Shown one piece after another: positions 8,782 through 16,991 of a DNA stretch of 64,000 bases. The translations under genes were made by a program, and so were the position numbers. Origin of the DNA: Parabacteroides distasonis (GTDB taxonomy: Bacteria > Bacteroidota > Bacteroidia > Bacteroidales > Tannerellaceae); the NCBI GenBank assembly GCA_021531775.1, contig JAFBIU010000015.1, forward strand, positions 16,106-80,105, read 5' to 3'. Within the stretch, counting starts at the first letter, position 1; the number at the start of each line of letters is the position of its first letter. Under the pieces are notes generated by a model, which was given only the letters and a program-made list of their open reading frames with translations, ran no database searches and was not told where the DNA came from.

Positions 8782-9804
8782 ATGAAACTTATGAAACGAA
8801 TAACTTGGATCATGTCGATTGCCCTCTGTTTGTGGGGATTAGTCGCCTGTCAATCGGGTCCGGTGGTGACCCAATCGACCGGCATGGCGTATGAAGTGGT
8901 CGTGGTGATGGAAAAGTCTCTTTGGGAGGGTGAGTTGGGTACGGCTGTACATGCAGACCTGACCGCCGATGTACCGGGGCTACCGCAGTCGGAACCGGCT
9001 ATGCGGGTTACCTATGTACAGACCAAGGATTTCAATGGCCTGTTGAAATTGGTGCGCAACATCCTGATCGTAAAGGTCGATCCGACGGCCTATACCAAAG
9101 CATCGGTAGCTGTGGAGGAGAATGCCTGGGCCAATAATCAGCAGGTGGTTCGACTTTCGACACCCGATGCGGAAACCGCCGTGGCCTATCTGCAGGAGAA
9201 TCCGCGTTTTTTCTCGGACTATTTTACCAATGTCGAACTCAAACGGGCGCAGACCCAATTGCGCAAAGAGTACAGTACGGTCGTGATGGAGCATGTAAAG
9301 CAGGATTTCGGTATCCGGTTGTATGCACCGGCCCGGATCACCTTCTTCAAGGATACGACCGATTTCTTTTGGGCTTCTAACAATGCCAATACAGGTCGTA
9401 CCGATCTGATTGTCTATTCCTTCCCCTATACCGATCCCAATACGTTTACGGTAGATTACTTGGTGTCGAAGCGCGATTCAGTGTTGCGTGAACACCTTCC
9501 CGGCTCCTTCCCCGGCTCGTTCATGACCACGGAGAAGCGGGCTCCGATCCACTATGATGCCATTACCGTGGGCGGACAGTATTGTGGGGTGGTACGCGGC
9601 TTGTGGCGCATGGAAGGAGATATGATGGGTGGGCCCTTCGTGAGCCATGCCCAGTTGGATGAGGCTCGCCAGCGTGTAATCGTCGTAGAAGGGTTCGTCT
9701 ATGCTCCGGAAACGGACAAACGCAATTTCCTCCGTCGTATCGAGGCTGCCCTGTTCACGTTGGAACTCAATGTAAATGAAACAGAATCCCAATCAACAAA
9801 GTAA
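8782..9804 (+). CDS. DUF4837 family lipoprotein
   Basis: Lipoprotein of unknown function, common in Bacteroidales. The 340-aa product has a lipoprotein signal peptide ending in LWGLVAC, so it is probably anchored in the envelope. The mature part matches what I recall of DUF4837, including a repeated half with FGIRLYAPARITFFKDTTDFFWASNN and the late GLWRMEGDMMGGPFVSHA. Two ATGs (8782 and 8791) are possible starts; both keep the signal peptide. pdxA begins 2 bases after the stop, so the two are co-transcribed. Confidence 0.75.
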   Translation: MKLMKRITWIMSIALCLWGLVACQSGPVVTQSTGMAYEVVVVMEKSLWEGELGTAVHADLTADVPGLPQSEPAMRVTYVQTKDFNGLLKLVRNILIVKVDPTAYTKASVAVEENAWANNQQVVRLSTPDAETAVAYLQENPRFFSDYFTNVELKRAQTQLRKEYSTVVMEHVKQDFGIRLYAPARITFFKDTTDFFWASNNANTGRTDLIVYSFPYTDPNTFTVDYLVSKRDSVLREHLPGSFPGSFMTTEKRAPIHYDAITVGGQYCGVVRGLWRMEGDMMGGPFVSHAQLDEARQRVIVVEGFVYAPETDKRNFLRRIEAALFTLELNVNETESQSTK

Positions 9805-9806
9805 AT

Positions 9807-10916
9807 ATGGAAGAACGAATGATCAAGGTGGGAATTACCCACGGTGATATAAATGGAATCGGTTATGAGGTGATTTTGAAGACCTTTGCCGATACACGCA
9901 TTGCAGAGTTATGTACACCTGTCATCTATGGCTCGTCGAAAGTGGCAGCCTATCATCGGAAGGCACTGGATTTGCCGGCCATCAATCTGAATATCATCAA
10001 TCAGGCCGAAGAGGCTGGTTTGAATCGGGTCAACCTTATCAACTGCATTTCGGACGAGGTGAAGGTGGAATTGTCCCATTCAACGCCTATTGCCGGACAG
10101 GCTGCATTCCGTTCGCTGGAAGCTGCTGTGAAGGATTTGAAGCGAGGTGCCATTGACGTGTTGCTGACCGCTCCGATCAATAAGCATAATATTCAGAACG
10201 ACACCTTCCATTTCCCAGGACATACCGAGTATTTAGAGGAGCGTTTTGGCGGACGTGGCAGCAAGGCATTGATGATCCTGATGAATGACACGTTGCGTGT
10301 CGCCTTGGTGACGGGACACATCCCCTTGTCGCAGGTGCCTGGAGCCTTGACGCAGGAGCTGATCATCCAGAAGCTGTCGCTTTTCAACCAGTCGCTGAAG
10401 CAGGACTTTGCGATTATCCGTCCCCGGATTGCCGTCTTGTCGCTCAATCCCCATGCAGGCGATGCCGGTTTGTTGGGATCAGAAGAGGAGACGATCATCC
10501 GTCCGGCCATGCAGGAGGCTGACAAGCAGGGTATCTATGTGTTCGGTCCCTATGCGGCCGATGGCTTTTTCGGATCGCGGATGTATGAACATTTCGATGG
10601 TGTCTTGGCCATGTACCACGATCAGGGTCTCGGCCCGTTCAAGGCCTTGGCCATGGATGATGGTGTGAACTATACCGCCGGATTGTCGATTGTGCGTACC
10701 TCACCGGCTCATGGAACGGCTTACGACATTGCCGGCAAGAATGTGGCCTCGGAGGCTTCGTTCCGTCAGGCACTCTATACGGCCCTTGATGTCTATCGCA
10801 ACCGTCTTCGTTACCGGGAAGCGACAGCCCGTCCCTTGCGGAAACAGTATTTTGATCGGGGTAGTGACAATGAAAAGCTTGATTTGACGAAAGACGAGGA
10901 TGAAAACTTGGGCTGA
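9807..10916 (+). CDS. pdxA: 4-hydroxythreonine-4-phosphate dehydrogenase
   Basis: NAD-dependent oxidation step in the DXP-dependent pathway to pyridoxal phosphate. The 369-aa protein shows the family blocks: GITHGDINGIGYEV at the N-terminus, TAPINKHN, FPGHTEYLEERFG, the Gly/His-rich LNPHAGDAGLLG and GVLAMYHDQGLGPFKAL. The histidines in these blocks are the metal ligands in known PdxA structures. The tail after about residue 350 is charged and poorly conserved. It follows the DUF4837 lipoprotein directly. Confidence 0.93.
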   Translation: MEERMIKVGITHGDINGIGYEVILKTFADTRIAELCTPVIYGSSKVAAYHRKALDLPAINLNIINQAEEAGLNRVNLINCISDEVKVELSHSTPIAGQAAFRSLEAAVKDLKRGAIDVLLTAPINKHNIQNDTFHFPGHTEYLEERFGGRGSKALMILMNDTLRVALVTGHIPLSQVPGALTQELIIQKLSLFNQSLKQDFAIIRPRIAVLSLNPHAGDAGLLGSEEETIIRPAMQEADKQGIYVFGPYAADGFFGSRMYEHFDGVLAMYHDQGLGPFKALAMDDGVNYTAGLSIVRTSPAHGTAYDIAGKNVASEASFRQALYTALDVYRNRLRYREATARPLRKQYFDRGSDNEKLDLTKDEDENLG

Positions 10917-10931
10917 TCGGAAAATTTTGCG

Positions 10932-10939
10932 TAAGTTTG
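10932..10939 (+). promoter_or_regulatory. -7 box upstream of the cytidylyltransferase cluster
   Basis: TAAGTTTG fits TAnnTTTG and lies 24 bases before the ATG at 10963. It suggests that the lipid-type cluster has its own promoter. Confidence 0.45.
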
Positions 10940-10962
10940 CGGCTTAAATTAAAATTGACGCT

Positions 10963-11433
10963 ATGTTTAAAGATAAAACGATTGTATATACATCAGGAAC
11001 ATTCGACATGTTCCATTATAATCACCTGCGCATGATCAATTATGCCCGCAGTTTGGCGGACATTCTGATTGTGGGGGTCAGCACGGATGAACTGGTGGCA
11101 TCGTACAAAGCGAAACCGATCATTCCGTTCAACGAACGGTTACAGATCATCGAGGCCTTGAAGACACCTGATATCGTTATTCCGCAACATTCACTGGATC
11201 ATACGGAGATCGTGAAGAAACTGAATATCGATGCCTTTGTCGTAGGCGATGATTGGTACGGCAAGTATGACTACTTGAAGGATTTAGGGGTACAGGTGTT
11301 CTATTTCCCCTATGGTACGGGTGTCTCCTCCTCCAACTTGAAGAAAAAAGTGCACGATTCATACGAAGCCAACCTGCGTACCCAACGTCAGGCGAAGCCG
11401 AGCAAGGTGCAGGGATTTGGCGAACAGGAATAG
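10963..11433 (+). CDS. Adenylyl/cytidylyltransferase family protein (TagD/GCT-like)
   Basis: Nucleotidyltransferase of the small CTP:alcohol-phosphate cytidylyltransferase type. The 156-aa protein begins TSGTFDMFHYNHLRM. The HxGH signature is therefore HYNH, with Asn in place of the usual Gly. It ends with the second signature, YGTGVSSSNLK. Usual substrates are glycerol-3-phosphate, phosphoethanolamine or other alcohol phosphates; the one used here cannot be read from sequence. It is followed by an SDR reductase, a CDP-alcohol transferase and an acyltransferase, which suggests it makes a CDP-activated head group. Confidence 0.8.
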   Translation: MFKDKTIVYTSGTFDMFHYNHLRMINYARSLADILIVGVSTDELVASYKAKPIIPFNERLQIIEALKTPDIVIPQHSLDHTEIVKKLNIDAFVVGDDWYGKYDYLKDLGVQVFYFPYGTGVSSSNLKKKVHDSYEANLRTQRQAKPSKVQGFGEQE

Positions 11434-11443
11434 AAAGGTGGAC

Positions 11444-12172
11444 ATGAAACAATGGATTTTGATTACAGGGGGAACCAAAGGGATCGGACAGGCCGTAGCG
11501 CGTTGTCTGGCCAAGGCCGGTTACCCCTTGTTGCTGACTTATCATGCCGATCAGGCTGCAGCCGAGACGGTGAGTCGCTCCTTGCAAGAAACTTATGGGG
11601 TGGAGGTGAAGACGTTGTGTGCCGACAATTCCGATCCGGCAGCCATCGAGGTAATTGACCGCTATTTAGAAACCCATCAGCTCTCCCTGCAGGCTGTCGT
11701 GTTCAATGCGGGTCTGACCTGTCGGGATGCGTTCGAGGCGTTGAAGCCTGCCGACTGGGAACGGGTTTTCTATGCCAATGTCCATTTCCCGGTCTTTCTG
11801 CTTCAGCGTTTGGTAGGCCGGATGGTAGCTGGGGGTAGTGTTGTGTTTACCGGTTCGTTGATGGGTATTCAGCCCCATTCAGTGTCGTTGGCATACGGTG
11901 TCACGAAGAGTGCGGTCCATGCGTTGGTGAAGAATCTGGTGAAATTCTTGGTTCCCTATCAGTTGCGCGTGAATGCCGTGGCTCCCGGATTTGTCGATAC
12001 GGAATGGCAGAAGAACAAACCGGCCGAGATTCGGCGGAACATCGAGAACAAGACAGCACTGGGTCGTTTCTGCGATCCGGACGAGTTGGCTGAAGTCTAT
12101 CGGATGCTGATCGAGAATAGCTATTTCAATGGAGAGGTCGTCGTGGTGGATGGCGGCTATTCCTATAAATAA
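11444..12172 (+). CDS. Short-chain dehydrogenase/reductase, FabG-like
   Basis: NAD(P)H-dependent reductase of the SDR family, 242 aa. It has the nucleotide-binding TGGTKGIGQAVA near the N-terminus, FNAG, the catalytic Ser in TGSLMG and the YxxxK pair in AYGVTKSAV. VNAVAPGFVDTEW and VVVDGGYSYK follow, as in 3-oxoacyl-ACP reductases. The start is the ATG at 11444; an upstream TTG overlaps the previous gene. The context is a lipid-type cluster rather than a fatty acid operon, so it may reduce a keto intermediate of a head group or an unusual acyl chain. That role is inference. Confidence 0.8.
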   Translation: MKQWILITGGTKGIGQAVARCLAKAGYPLLLTYHADQAAAETVSRSLQETYGVEVKTLCADNSDPAAIEVIDRYLETHQLSLQAVVFNAGLTCRDAFEALKPADWERVFYANVHFPVFLLQRLVGRMVAGGSVVFTGSLMGIQPHSVSLAYGVTKSAVHALVKNLVKFLVPYQLRVNAVAPGFVDTEWQKNKPAEIRRNIENKTALGRFCDPDELAEVYRMLIENSYFNGEVVVVDGGYSYK

Positions 12173-12179
12173 TATAATC

Positions 12180-13070
12180 ATGAGTGAATTGAATAAAGAG
12201 TATGAAGCTTCGCTGAAGTCGATTGAGACCGAGAATGTGGTCGATCGTGTCTTTTACCGTCCGATCGGCTTCCAGATCGCCCGCCTGTTACGTGGAACCG
12301 GTATTACCCCGAACATGGTAACGGTTATCTCGATCTTTGTGGGTGCAGCAGCAGGCTTATGTTTTTATCATGCTGACATTCGTTGGGCCATTTACGGTAT
12401 TCTATTTTTGGTATGTGCCAATATTTTGGATTGTGTGGATGGTCAGTTGGCACGTCTGACAGGCATCAAGTCAGAAATCGGTCGTATTTTGGACGGATTT
12501 GCCGGTGACATTTGGTTTACCTGTATCTATGTGGCTTTTGCCCTTCGGTTGGCGAACGAGTATGGTAGCTATTGGTTCTTTGTGCCCGCCTTCATGTCTG
12601 GCTTTTCCCATTTGGCCCAGGCGAACATCACGGACTACTACAAGACCCTGCATCTCTATTTCATCAGCAAGGACAAGGGGGCTGAGTTTCAGTCGTTGGA
12701 GCAGGTAGAGGCCAAACACAAGGAGTTCAAATATGGCATCAACAAGTTCTTTTACTGCCTCTATCGCTGGTACACCATGTTGCAGGTCACTTCGACCCCG
12801 ACGTTGCAACGGATGTTGGCCCATCTGCACAGTCGGTATGGCGACGACATTCCGCAGGATGTTCGGGTAGCATTCCGGAAGAAGAGCCGTCAGTTGATGC
12901 ATGTGATTGATTTGTTGACTTTCAACGGACGTACGTTGGTGATGTTCGTGATCGTCTTGACGGGCCAGGTTTGGGCCTACTATGCTTATGAGATTGTCGT
13001 GCTGAATTCAGTTTTGGTGTATGTCCTGAAAAAGCACGAGAAGATGTGCGCTACGTTTTTGGATGCATAA
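12180..13070 (+). CDS. CDP-alcohol phosphatidyltransferase family membrane protein
   Basis: Integral membrane enzyme that moves a phospho-alcohol from a CDP carrier onto an acceptor. The 296-aa protein has the motif D-x2-DG-x2-AR-x8-G-x3-D in DCVDGQLAR...GRILD, then GFAGD. The final Asp is four residues after the previous one instead of the normal three. Several hydrophobic segments flank the motif (around residues 45-95 and 115-150, and the last 50). A soluble, charged stretch lies in the middle. The ATG at 12180 is preferred. The spacing to the neighbours on both sides is 7-13 bases, so this is one operon. Confidence 0.82.
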   Translation: MSELNKEYEASLKSIETENVVDRVFYRPIGFQIARLLRGTGITPNMVTVISIFVGAAAGLCFYHADIRWAIYGILFLVCANILDCVDGQLARLTGIKSEIGRILDGFAGDIWFTCIYVAFALRLANEYGSYWFFVPAFMSGFSHLAQANITDYYKTLHLYFISKDKGAEFQSLEQVEAKHKEFKYGINKFFYCLYRWYTMLQVTSTPTLQRMLAHLHSRYGDDIPQDVRVAFRKKSRQLMHVIDLLTFNGRTLVMFVIVLTGQVWAYYAYEIVVLNSVLVYVLKKHEKMCATFLDA

Positions 13071-13083
13071 AATGCTTTGAAAC

Positions 13084-13926
13084 ATGAGTGAGTCTATCAA
13101 GAAGAGTGTGTTCGATATTACGGATTTACAGGAGGCATCTTCTTTTTTCCGTAGTCGGTTTGGCACATGGTTGGGCAACAAACTGATCCATTGGTTACAG
13201 GTTGATCGAGTCAATCAGGCTCATATCAATAGTTGCCATTTGCGGGGAGCAGCCTTCACTACGGGATTGCTGAACGATCCGCTGATTGATGTGCGCTATC
13301 AGGTACATCATGCGGAACGGCTGGAGCAGTTGCCGGAGGGAGCTTTCGTGACCGTCTCTAACCATCCGATCGGTTCGATTGATGGGATCATTCTCATTGA
13401 TTTGTTTGCCAAGATCCGTTCCGATTTCAAGGTGATGGTGAATGGGGTATTGGGCAAGATCTGGGCGATGAGCGATAATTTCATCTCCGTGACACCCGAT
13501 TCAAAAAAACAAGGAGCCAATCATGCCAATGTGAATGGCGTCCGTTTGTCGTTGCAACGGTTGAAAGAGGGGCATCCGATGGGCTTTTTCCCCGCTGGAG
13601 CCATCTCGTTCTACAATAAGAAGGCCAAGGCTGTGCGCGACCTGACTTGGGCTCGCAGTGTCATCCGGTTGATCCGGAAAGCCAAGGCACCGATCTATCC
13701 TGTCTATTTCGACTGTTTGAATAGTCGTTTTTTCTACTTTTTGGGTCGTATCGACTGGCGTTTGCGTACCTTGTTTATCCCTTCGCAGGCTTTCAATAAA
13801 CGAGGTCAGACGGTCCATGTCTATATCGGTGAACCCATTTCACCCGAAGAGGTTGCCCAGATTCCGGATGATGAGGAGCTGGCCAATTTCCTATATGAAC
13901 GAACCTATCAAGCCAAGGGGGTGTAA
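13084..13926 (+). CDS. PlsC-like glycerol(phospho)lipid acyltransferase
   Basis: Acyltransferase of the PlsC/LPLAT family, 280 aa. The catalytic HX4D motif is NHPIGSID near residue 95. The third family motif, normally FPEG, reads FFPAGAIS, so the usual Glu is absent. This form is seen in family branches that acylate unusual lipids. There is no signal peptide, but it is likely membrane associated. It lies 13 bases after the CDP-alcohol transferase and 3 bases before the sigma-54 activator, so the cluster probably builds and acylates a lipid under shared control. Confidence 0.78.
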   Translation: MSESIKKSVFDITDLQEASSFFRSRFGTWLGNKLIHWLQVDRVNQAHINSCHLRGAAFTTGLLNDPLIDVRYQVHHAERLEQLPEGAFVTVSNHPIGSIDGIILIDLFAKIRSDFKVMVNGVLGKIWAMSDNFISVTPDSKKQGANHANVNGVRLSLQRLKEGHPMGFFPAGAISFYNKKAKAVRDLTWARSVIRLIRKAKAPIYPVYFDCLNSRFFYFLGRIDWRLRTLFIPSQAFNKRGQTVHVYIGEPISPEEVAQIPDDEELANFLYERTYQAKGV

Positions 13927-13929
13927 GTT

Positions 13930-15180
13930 ATGAAAGTGGACATACAACTCATCAAACAACGTTTTGGCATCATCGGTAATCATCCCGGTCTGAATCGGGC
14001 TATTGACGTCGCCTTGCAGGTGGCTCCGACCGATCTGTCGGTGCTCATCACGGGAGAAAGTGGTGTCGGTAAGGAGAATTTCCCGCAGATCATCCATCAG
14101 AATAGCCTGCGTAAGCATGGACAATACATTGCCGTCAACTGTGGCGCTATCCCGGAGGGAACGATCGACTCGGAATTGTTTGGTCATGAGAAGGGCTCTT
14201 TCACGGGTGCGTTGGCCGACCGCAAGGGCTATTTCGAGGTAGCCGATGGCGGTACGATCTTTTTGGATGAGGTGGGTGAATTACCGATGCCTACCCAGGC
14301 GCGTCTGTTGCGTGTGTTGGAGTCGGGAGAGTTTATCAAGGTAGGTTCTTCGAAAGTACTGAAGACCAATGTGCGCATCGTGGCTGCCACCAATGTGGAT
14401 TTAGTGAGAGCCGTTTCGGAAAACCGTTTCCGGGAAGACCTCTATTATCGTTTGAATACCGTTCCCATCCAGATACCGCCATTGCGGGAACGTCAGGACG
14501 ACATTGTCCTGCTGTTCCGTAAGTTTGCCTCGGATTGTGCTGAGAAATATCATATGCCGCCAGTGACCTTGGAGGAAGATGCGCGTCAGTTGTTGCTCTC
14601 CTATCGTTGGCCCGGTAATGTGCGTGAACTGAAGAATGTGACGGAGCGTCTGTCGGTCATCGAAGAGCAACGGAACATCACGGCCAATATATTGCGTCTG
14701 TACCTGCCCAATATCTCCGTGGAGAAATTGCCGGTATTGCTGCATGCCGAAAGTGAGCAGAAGACCTTCAACAGCGAGCGGGAGATCTTGTATCAGGTGC
14801 TATTCGATATGAAGAAGGATGTCAATGATTTGAAGAAATTGGTACACGATATCATGAGCGGAAACATGCAGATGCCCGTCAATGAGGATCCGACGGCTTA
14901 TACCCATCCACTTCAAACCATGCAGTCTCCGATGCCGACCTCCATTCAGACCCCGATCCATTCCACGATCCATTCCACGATCTCTACGCCCATGCAGCCA
15001 CCTATTCAGGAGGCAGAGGATGTGAGTGAGGAGGAGACAGTTTCGTTGGCCGATATGGAGAAGCAGTTGATCCGGAAGGTGCTGGAAAAACATAAAGGAC
15101 GTCGGAAGAGTGCGGCTGCCGAACTGGATATTTCAGAGCGGACCCTCTACCGCAAAATCAAGGAATTAAATTTGGAGTAA
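13930..15180 (+). CDS. Sigma-54-dependent transcriptional activator (AAA+ and Fis-type HTH, no receiver domain)
   Basis: Enhancer-binding protein that opens RpoN promoters using ATP. The 416-aa protein starts directly with the AAA+ domain: Walker A GESGVGKE near residue 40, the sigma-54 contact loop as GSFTGA near 93 and Walker B GGTIFLDEVGELP near 110. The arginine-finger region and SYRWPGNVRELKN come after. A low-complexity Pro/Thr/His/Gln linker (about 315-360) leads to a Fis-type HTH (AAELDISERTLYRKIKELN). There is no N-terminal sensor or receiver domain, so activity must be set by level or partner. It lies inside a run of envelope genes. Confidence 0.88.
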   Translation: MKVDIQLIKQRFGIIGNHPGLNRAIDVALQVAPTDLSVLITGESGVGKENFPQIIHQNSLRKHGQYIAVNCGAIPEGTIDSELFGHEKGSFTGALADRKGYFEVADGGTIFLDEVGELPMPTQARLLRVLESGEFIKVGSSKVLKTNVRIVAATNVDLVRAVSENRFREDLYYRLNTVPIQIPPLRERQDDIVLLFRKFASDCAEKYHMPPVTLEEDARQLLLSYRWPGNVRELKNVTERLSVIEEQRNITANILRLYLPNISVEKLPVLLHAESEQKTFNSEREILYQVLFDMKKDVNDLKKLVHDIMSGNMQMPVNEDPTAYTHPLQTMQSPMPTSIQTPIHSTIHSTISTPMQPPIQEAEDVSEEETVSLADMEKQLIRKVLEKHKGRRKSAAAELDISERTLYRKIKELNLE

Positions 15181-15182
15181 CC

Positions 15183-15698
15183 ATGATGGGATTTCGGAAG
15201 TGTATGCTACTGTTAGGAGGACTGGTCCTGTTAGTGTCGGCCTGTTCCATCTCCTATAAATTCAATGGAGCCTCCATTGACTATACGAAGGTGAAGACCA
15301 TCACGATTCAGGACTTCCCCAACCAGGCTCCGTTGGTCTATCCGCAGCTCTCTCAACTTTTTACCGAGGGACTGAAGGACATCTATGTGCGCCAGACCCG
15401 TCTGGAGATGGTGAACAACAATGGCGATCTGGAATTGGAAGGGGAGATCACCGGTTACGACCTCTCCAATACGGCGGTGAAGGAGGATGCCTACGCCTCT
15501 CTGACGAAACTGACTGTCACGGTACGTGTGCGGTATTCCAATCGTGTCAATCCCGACGAAGATTTCGAACAATCCTTTTCGGCCTATCGCGAGTTTGATG
15601 CCAATACGATGCTGGAGCAGGTACAGGAGGAGTTGTGTACGGAGATCATTGAAGAGTTAGTGGATCAGATCTATAATGCAACAGTAGCCAATTGGTAA
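15183..15698 (+). CDS. lptE: LptE family LPS-assembly lipoprotein
   Basis: Outer-membrane lipoprotein predicted to plug the LptD barrel during LPS transport. The 171-aa product has a lipoprotein signal peptide with the lipobox LVSAC at residues 17-21. The mature part starts SISYKFNGASIDY, and the family pattern TITIQDFPNQA and LEGEITGYDLSNT follows. The length is normal for the Bacteroidetes form. It starts 2 bases after the sigma-54 regulator and ends 3 bases before the TPR gene, so the genes are translated from one message. Confidence 0.82.
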   Translation: MMGFRKCMLLLGGLVLLVSACSISYKFNGASIDYTKVKTITIQDFPNQAPLVYPQLSQLFTEGLKDIYVRQTRLEMVNNNGDLELEGEITGYDLSNTAVKEDAYASLTKLTVTVRVRYSNRVNPDEDFEQSFSAYREFDANTMLEQVQEELCTEIIEELVDQIYNATVANW

Positions 15699-15701
15699 GC
15701 G

Positions 15702-16550
15702 ATGAATAGTGCGATTGTCAACCGTTGGATGAGGAATCAGTCGTTGCTGAACGAAGAGACCCTGCCTCTTTTGCGCGATCTGGTGGAGCAGTACCCACTT
15801 TGTGCCGTACCCAAAATGCTCTACCTGGTCAATCTGGCCCGTCTGCATCATCCCCACTATGAGAAGGAGTTGCGTCGGCTGGCCGTCTCCTTGCCCGACC
15901 GGAAACGGTTGTATGGACTGATCCATGGCGAACGGTTGGGCTGGAAGATGGAGAACCCCTCTGCGACACTGCTGACAGCCCCGGAAATGACTGATTCATT
16001 CTCCTTGATCGATCAATTCCTGTCGGATACTTCGATGGAGACCGGATCCTCTTCGACACCGGACTTGTTGTTCCAGCCTGCCGCAGCGGTGGACTATTTG
16101 GCGACGATGCAATCAGAAGAACCGGCTCCTGAATCGGTTTCGGAACTGCCCGAGGAGCCTGCAGAACAGACGCAGGCTGTGTCGGAGGCATCTGTGCCGC
16201 AGCCCGAAGAGCCTGCTCCCATGCTCCATCAGGATCTCATCGACTCTTTTTTGGATCAAGAGGCCATGCGACAGAACCGTTCCTCGCTGGCAACTGAAAC
16301 GGAGCAGCCTGTTCCGGAGGAGCCTGCCGAATCCTTCAATCCACCGGCTGAGGTGGCAGAAAACAGCCTCAAATCGTTGGATGACTCCTTTTTTACGGAG
16401 ACATTGGCGCATATTTACACAAAACAGAAGCGATATGAGAAGGCTTTGCAAATTATTCAAAACTTAAGTTTGAAATATCCGGAAAAAAATATTTACTTTG
16501 CAGACCAAATCAGATTTTTAGAGAGATTGATTATTAACACTAAAAAATAA
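15702..16550 (+). CDS. Hypothetical protein with C-terminal TPR-like motif
   Basis: No specific function recognised. The 282-aa protein has a conserved helical N-terminus (about 90 residues), then a long acidic Pro/Glu-rich low-complexity middle (about 95-220). It ends with a TPR-like helix pair containing FFTETLAHIYTKQKRYEKALQ. It has no signal peptide. Its place between lptE and secG suggests an envelope or secretion link, but the sequence does not show one. Confidence 0.65.
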   Translation: MNSAIVNRWMRNQSLLNEETLPLLRDLVEQYPLCAVPKMLYLVNLARLHHPHYEKELRRLAVSLPDRKRLYGLIHGERLGWKMENPSATLLTAPEMTDSFSLIDQFLSDTSMETGSSSTPDLLFQPAAAVDYLATMQSEEPAPESVSELPEEPAEQTQAVSEASVPQPEEPAPMLHQDLIDSFLDQEAMRQNRSSLATETEQPVPEEPAESFNPPAEVAENSLKSLDDSFFTETLAHIYTKQKRYEKALQIIQNLSLKYPEKNIYFADQIRFLERLIINTKK

Positions 16551-16554
16551 ACAG

Positions 16555-16911
16555 ATGTACGTATTTATTTCTATCCTCATTTTGATCGCCTCGATCCTGA
16601 TGATTTTGATCGTTCTGATCCAAAATTCGAAGGGCGGTGGCTTGGCTTCAGGATTCTCTTCTTCTAACCAGATCATGGGTGTTCGCAAGACAACCGACTT
16701 CTTGGAGAAGGCAACATGGACGTTGGCAGGTGTATTGGTTTTCTTGAGCATTGTGATTACAGCGTTCATTCCCCGTGCACAGACTGCAACAGAATCTGAA
16801 ATCAAACAACAGGTCAACGATGCGGTTACTATCGATCCGAGTACGGTAGCCCCTGACTTCGGTACAGCTCAGCAACCTGCTACAGCTACTGAAGAGGAAA
16901 AGGCTGAATGA
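16555..16911 (+). CDS. secG: Preprotein translocase subunit SecG
   Basis: Small inner-membrane subunit of the SecYEG channel. The 118-aa protein has two membrane segments (about residues 1-22 and 55-75). Between them is the SecG signature: VLIQNSKGGGLASGF, then NQIMGVRKTTDFLEKATW. The C-terminal ~35 residues are acidic and Thr/Ala-rich, as in other Bacteroidales. It lies 4 bases after the TPR gene and is followed by a strong terminator. Confidence 0.9.
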   Translation: MYVFISILILIASILMILIVLIQNSKGGGLASGFSSSNQIMGVRKTTDFLEKATWTLAGVLVFLSIVITAFIPRAQTATESEIKQQVNDAVTIDPSTVAPDFGTAQQPATATEEEKAE

Positions 16912-16942
16912 GAATTACAAACGGATGAAACCAGATAAAAAG

Positions 16943-16972
16943 AGCATCTCCGGAAAAGAGATGCTTTTTTTA
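16943..16972 (+). terminator. Rho-independent terminator after secG
   Basis: AGCATCTC pairs with GAGATGCT around CGGAAAA and is followed by a run of seven Ts. Confidence 0.85.
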
Positions 16973-16991
16973 TATAATCATAAGTAGTTGC

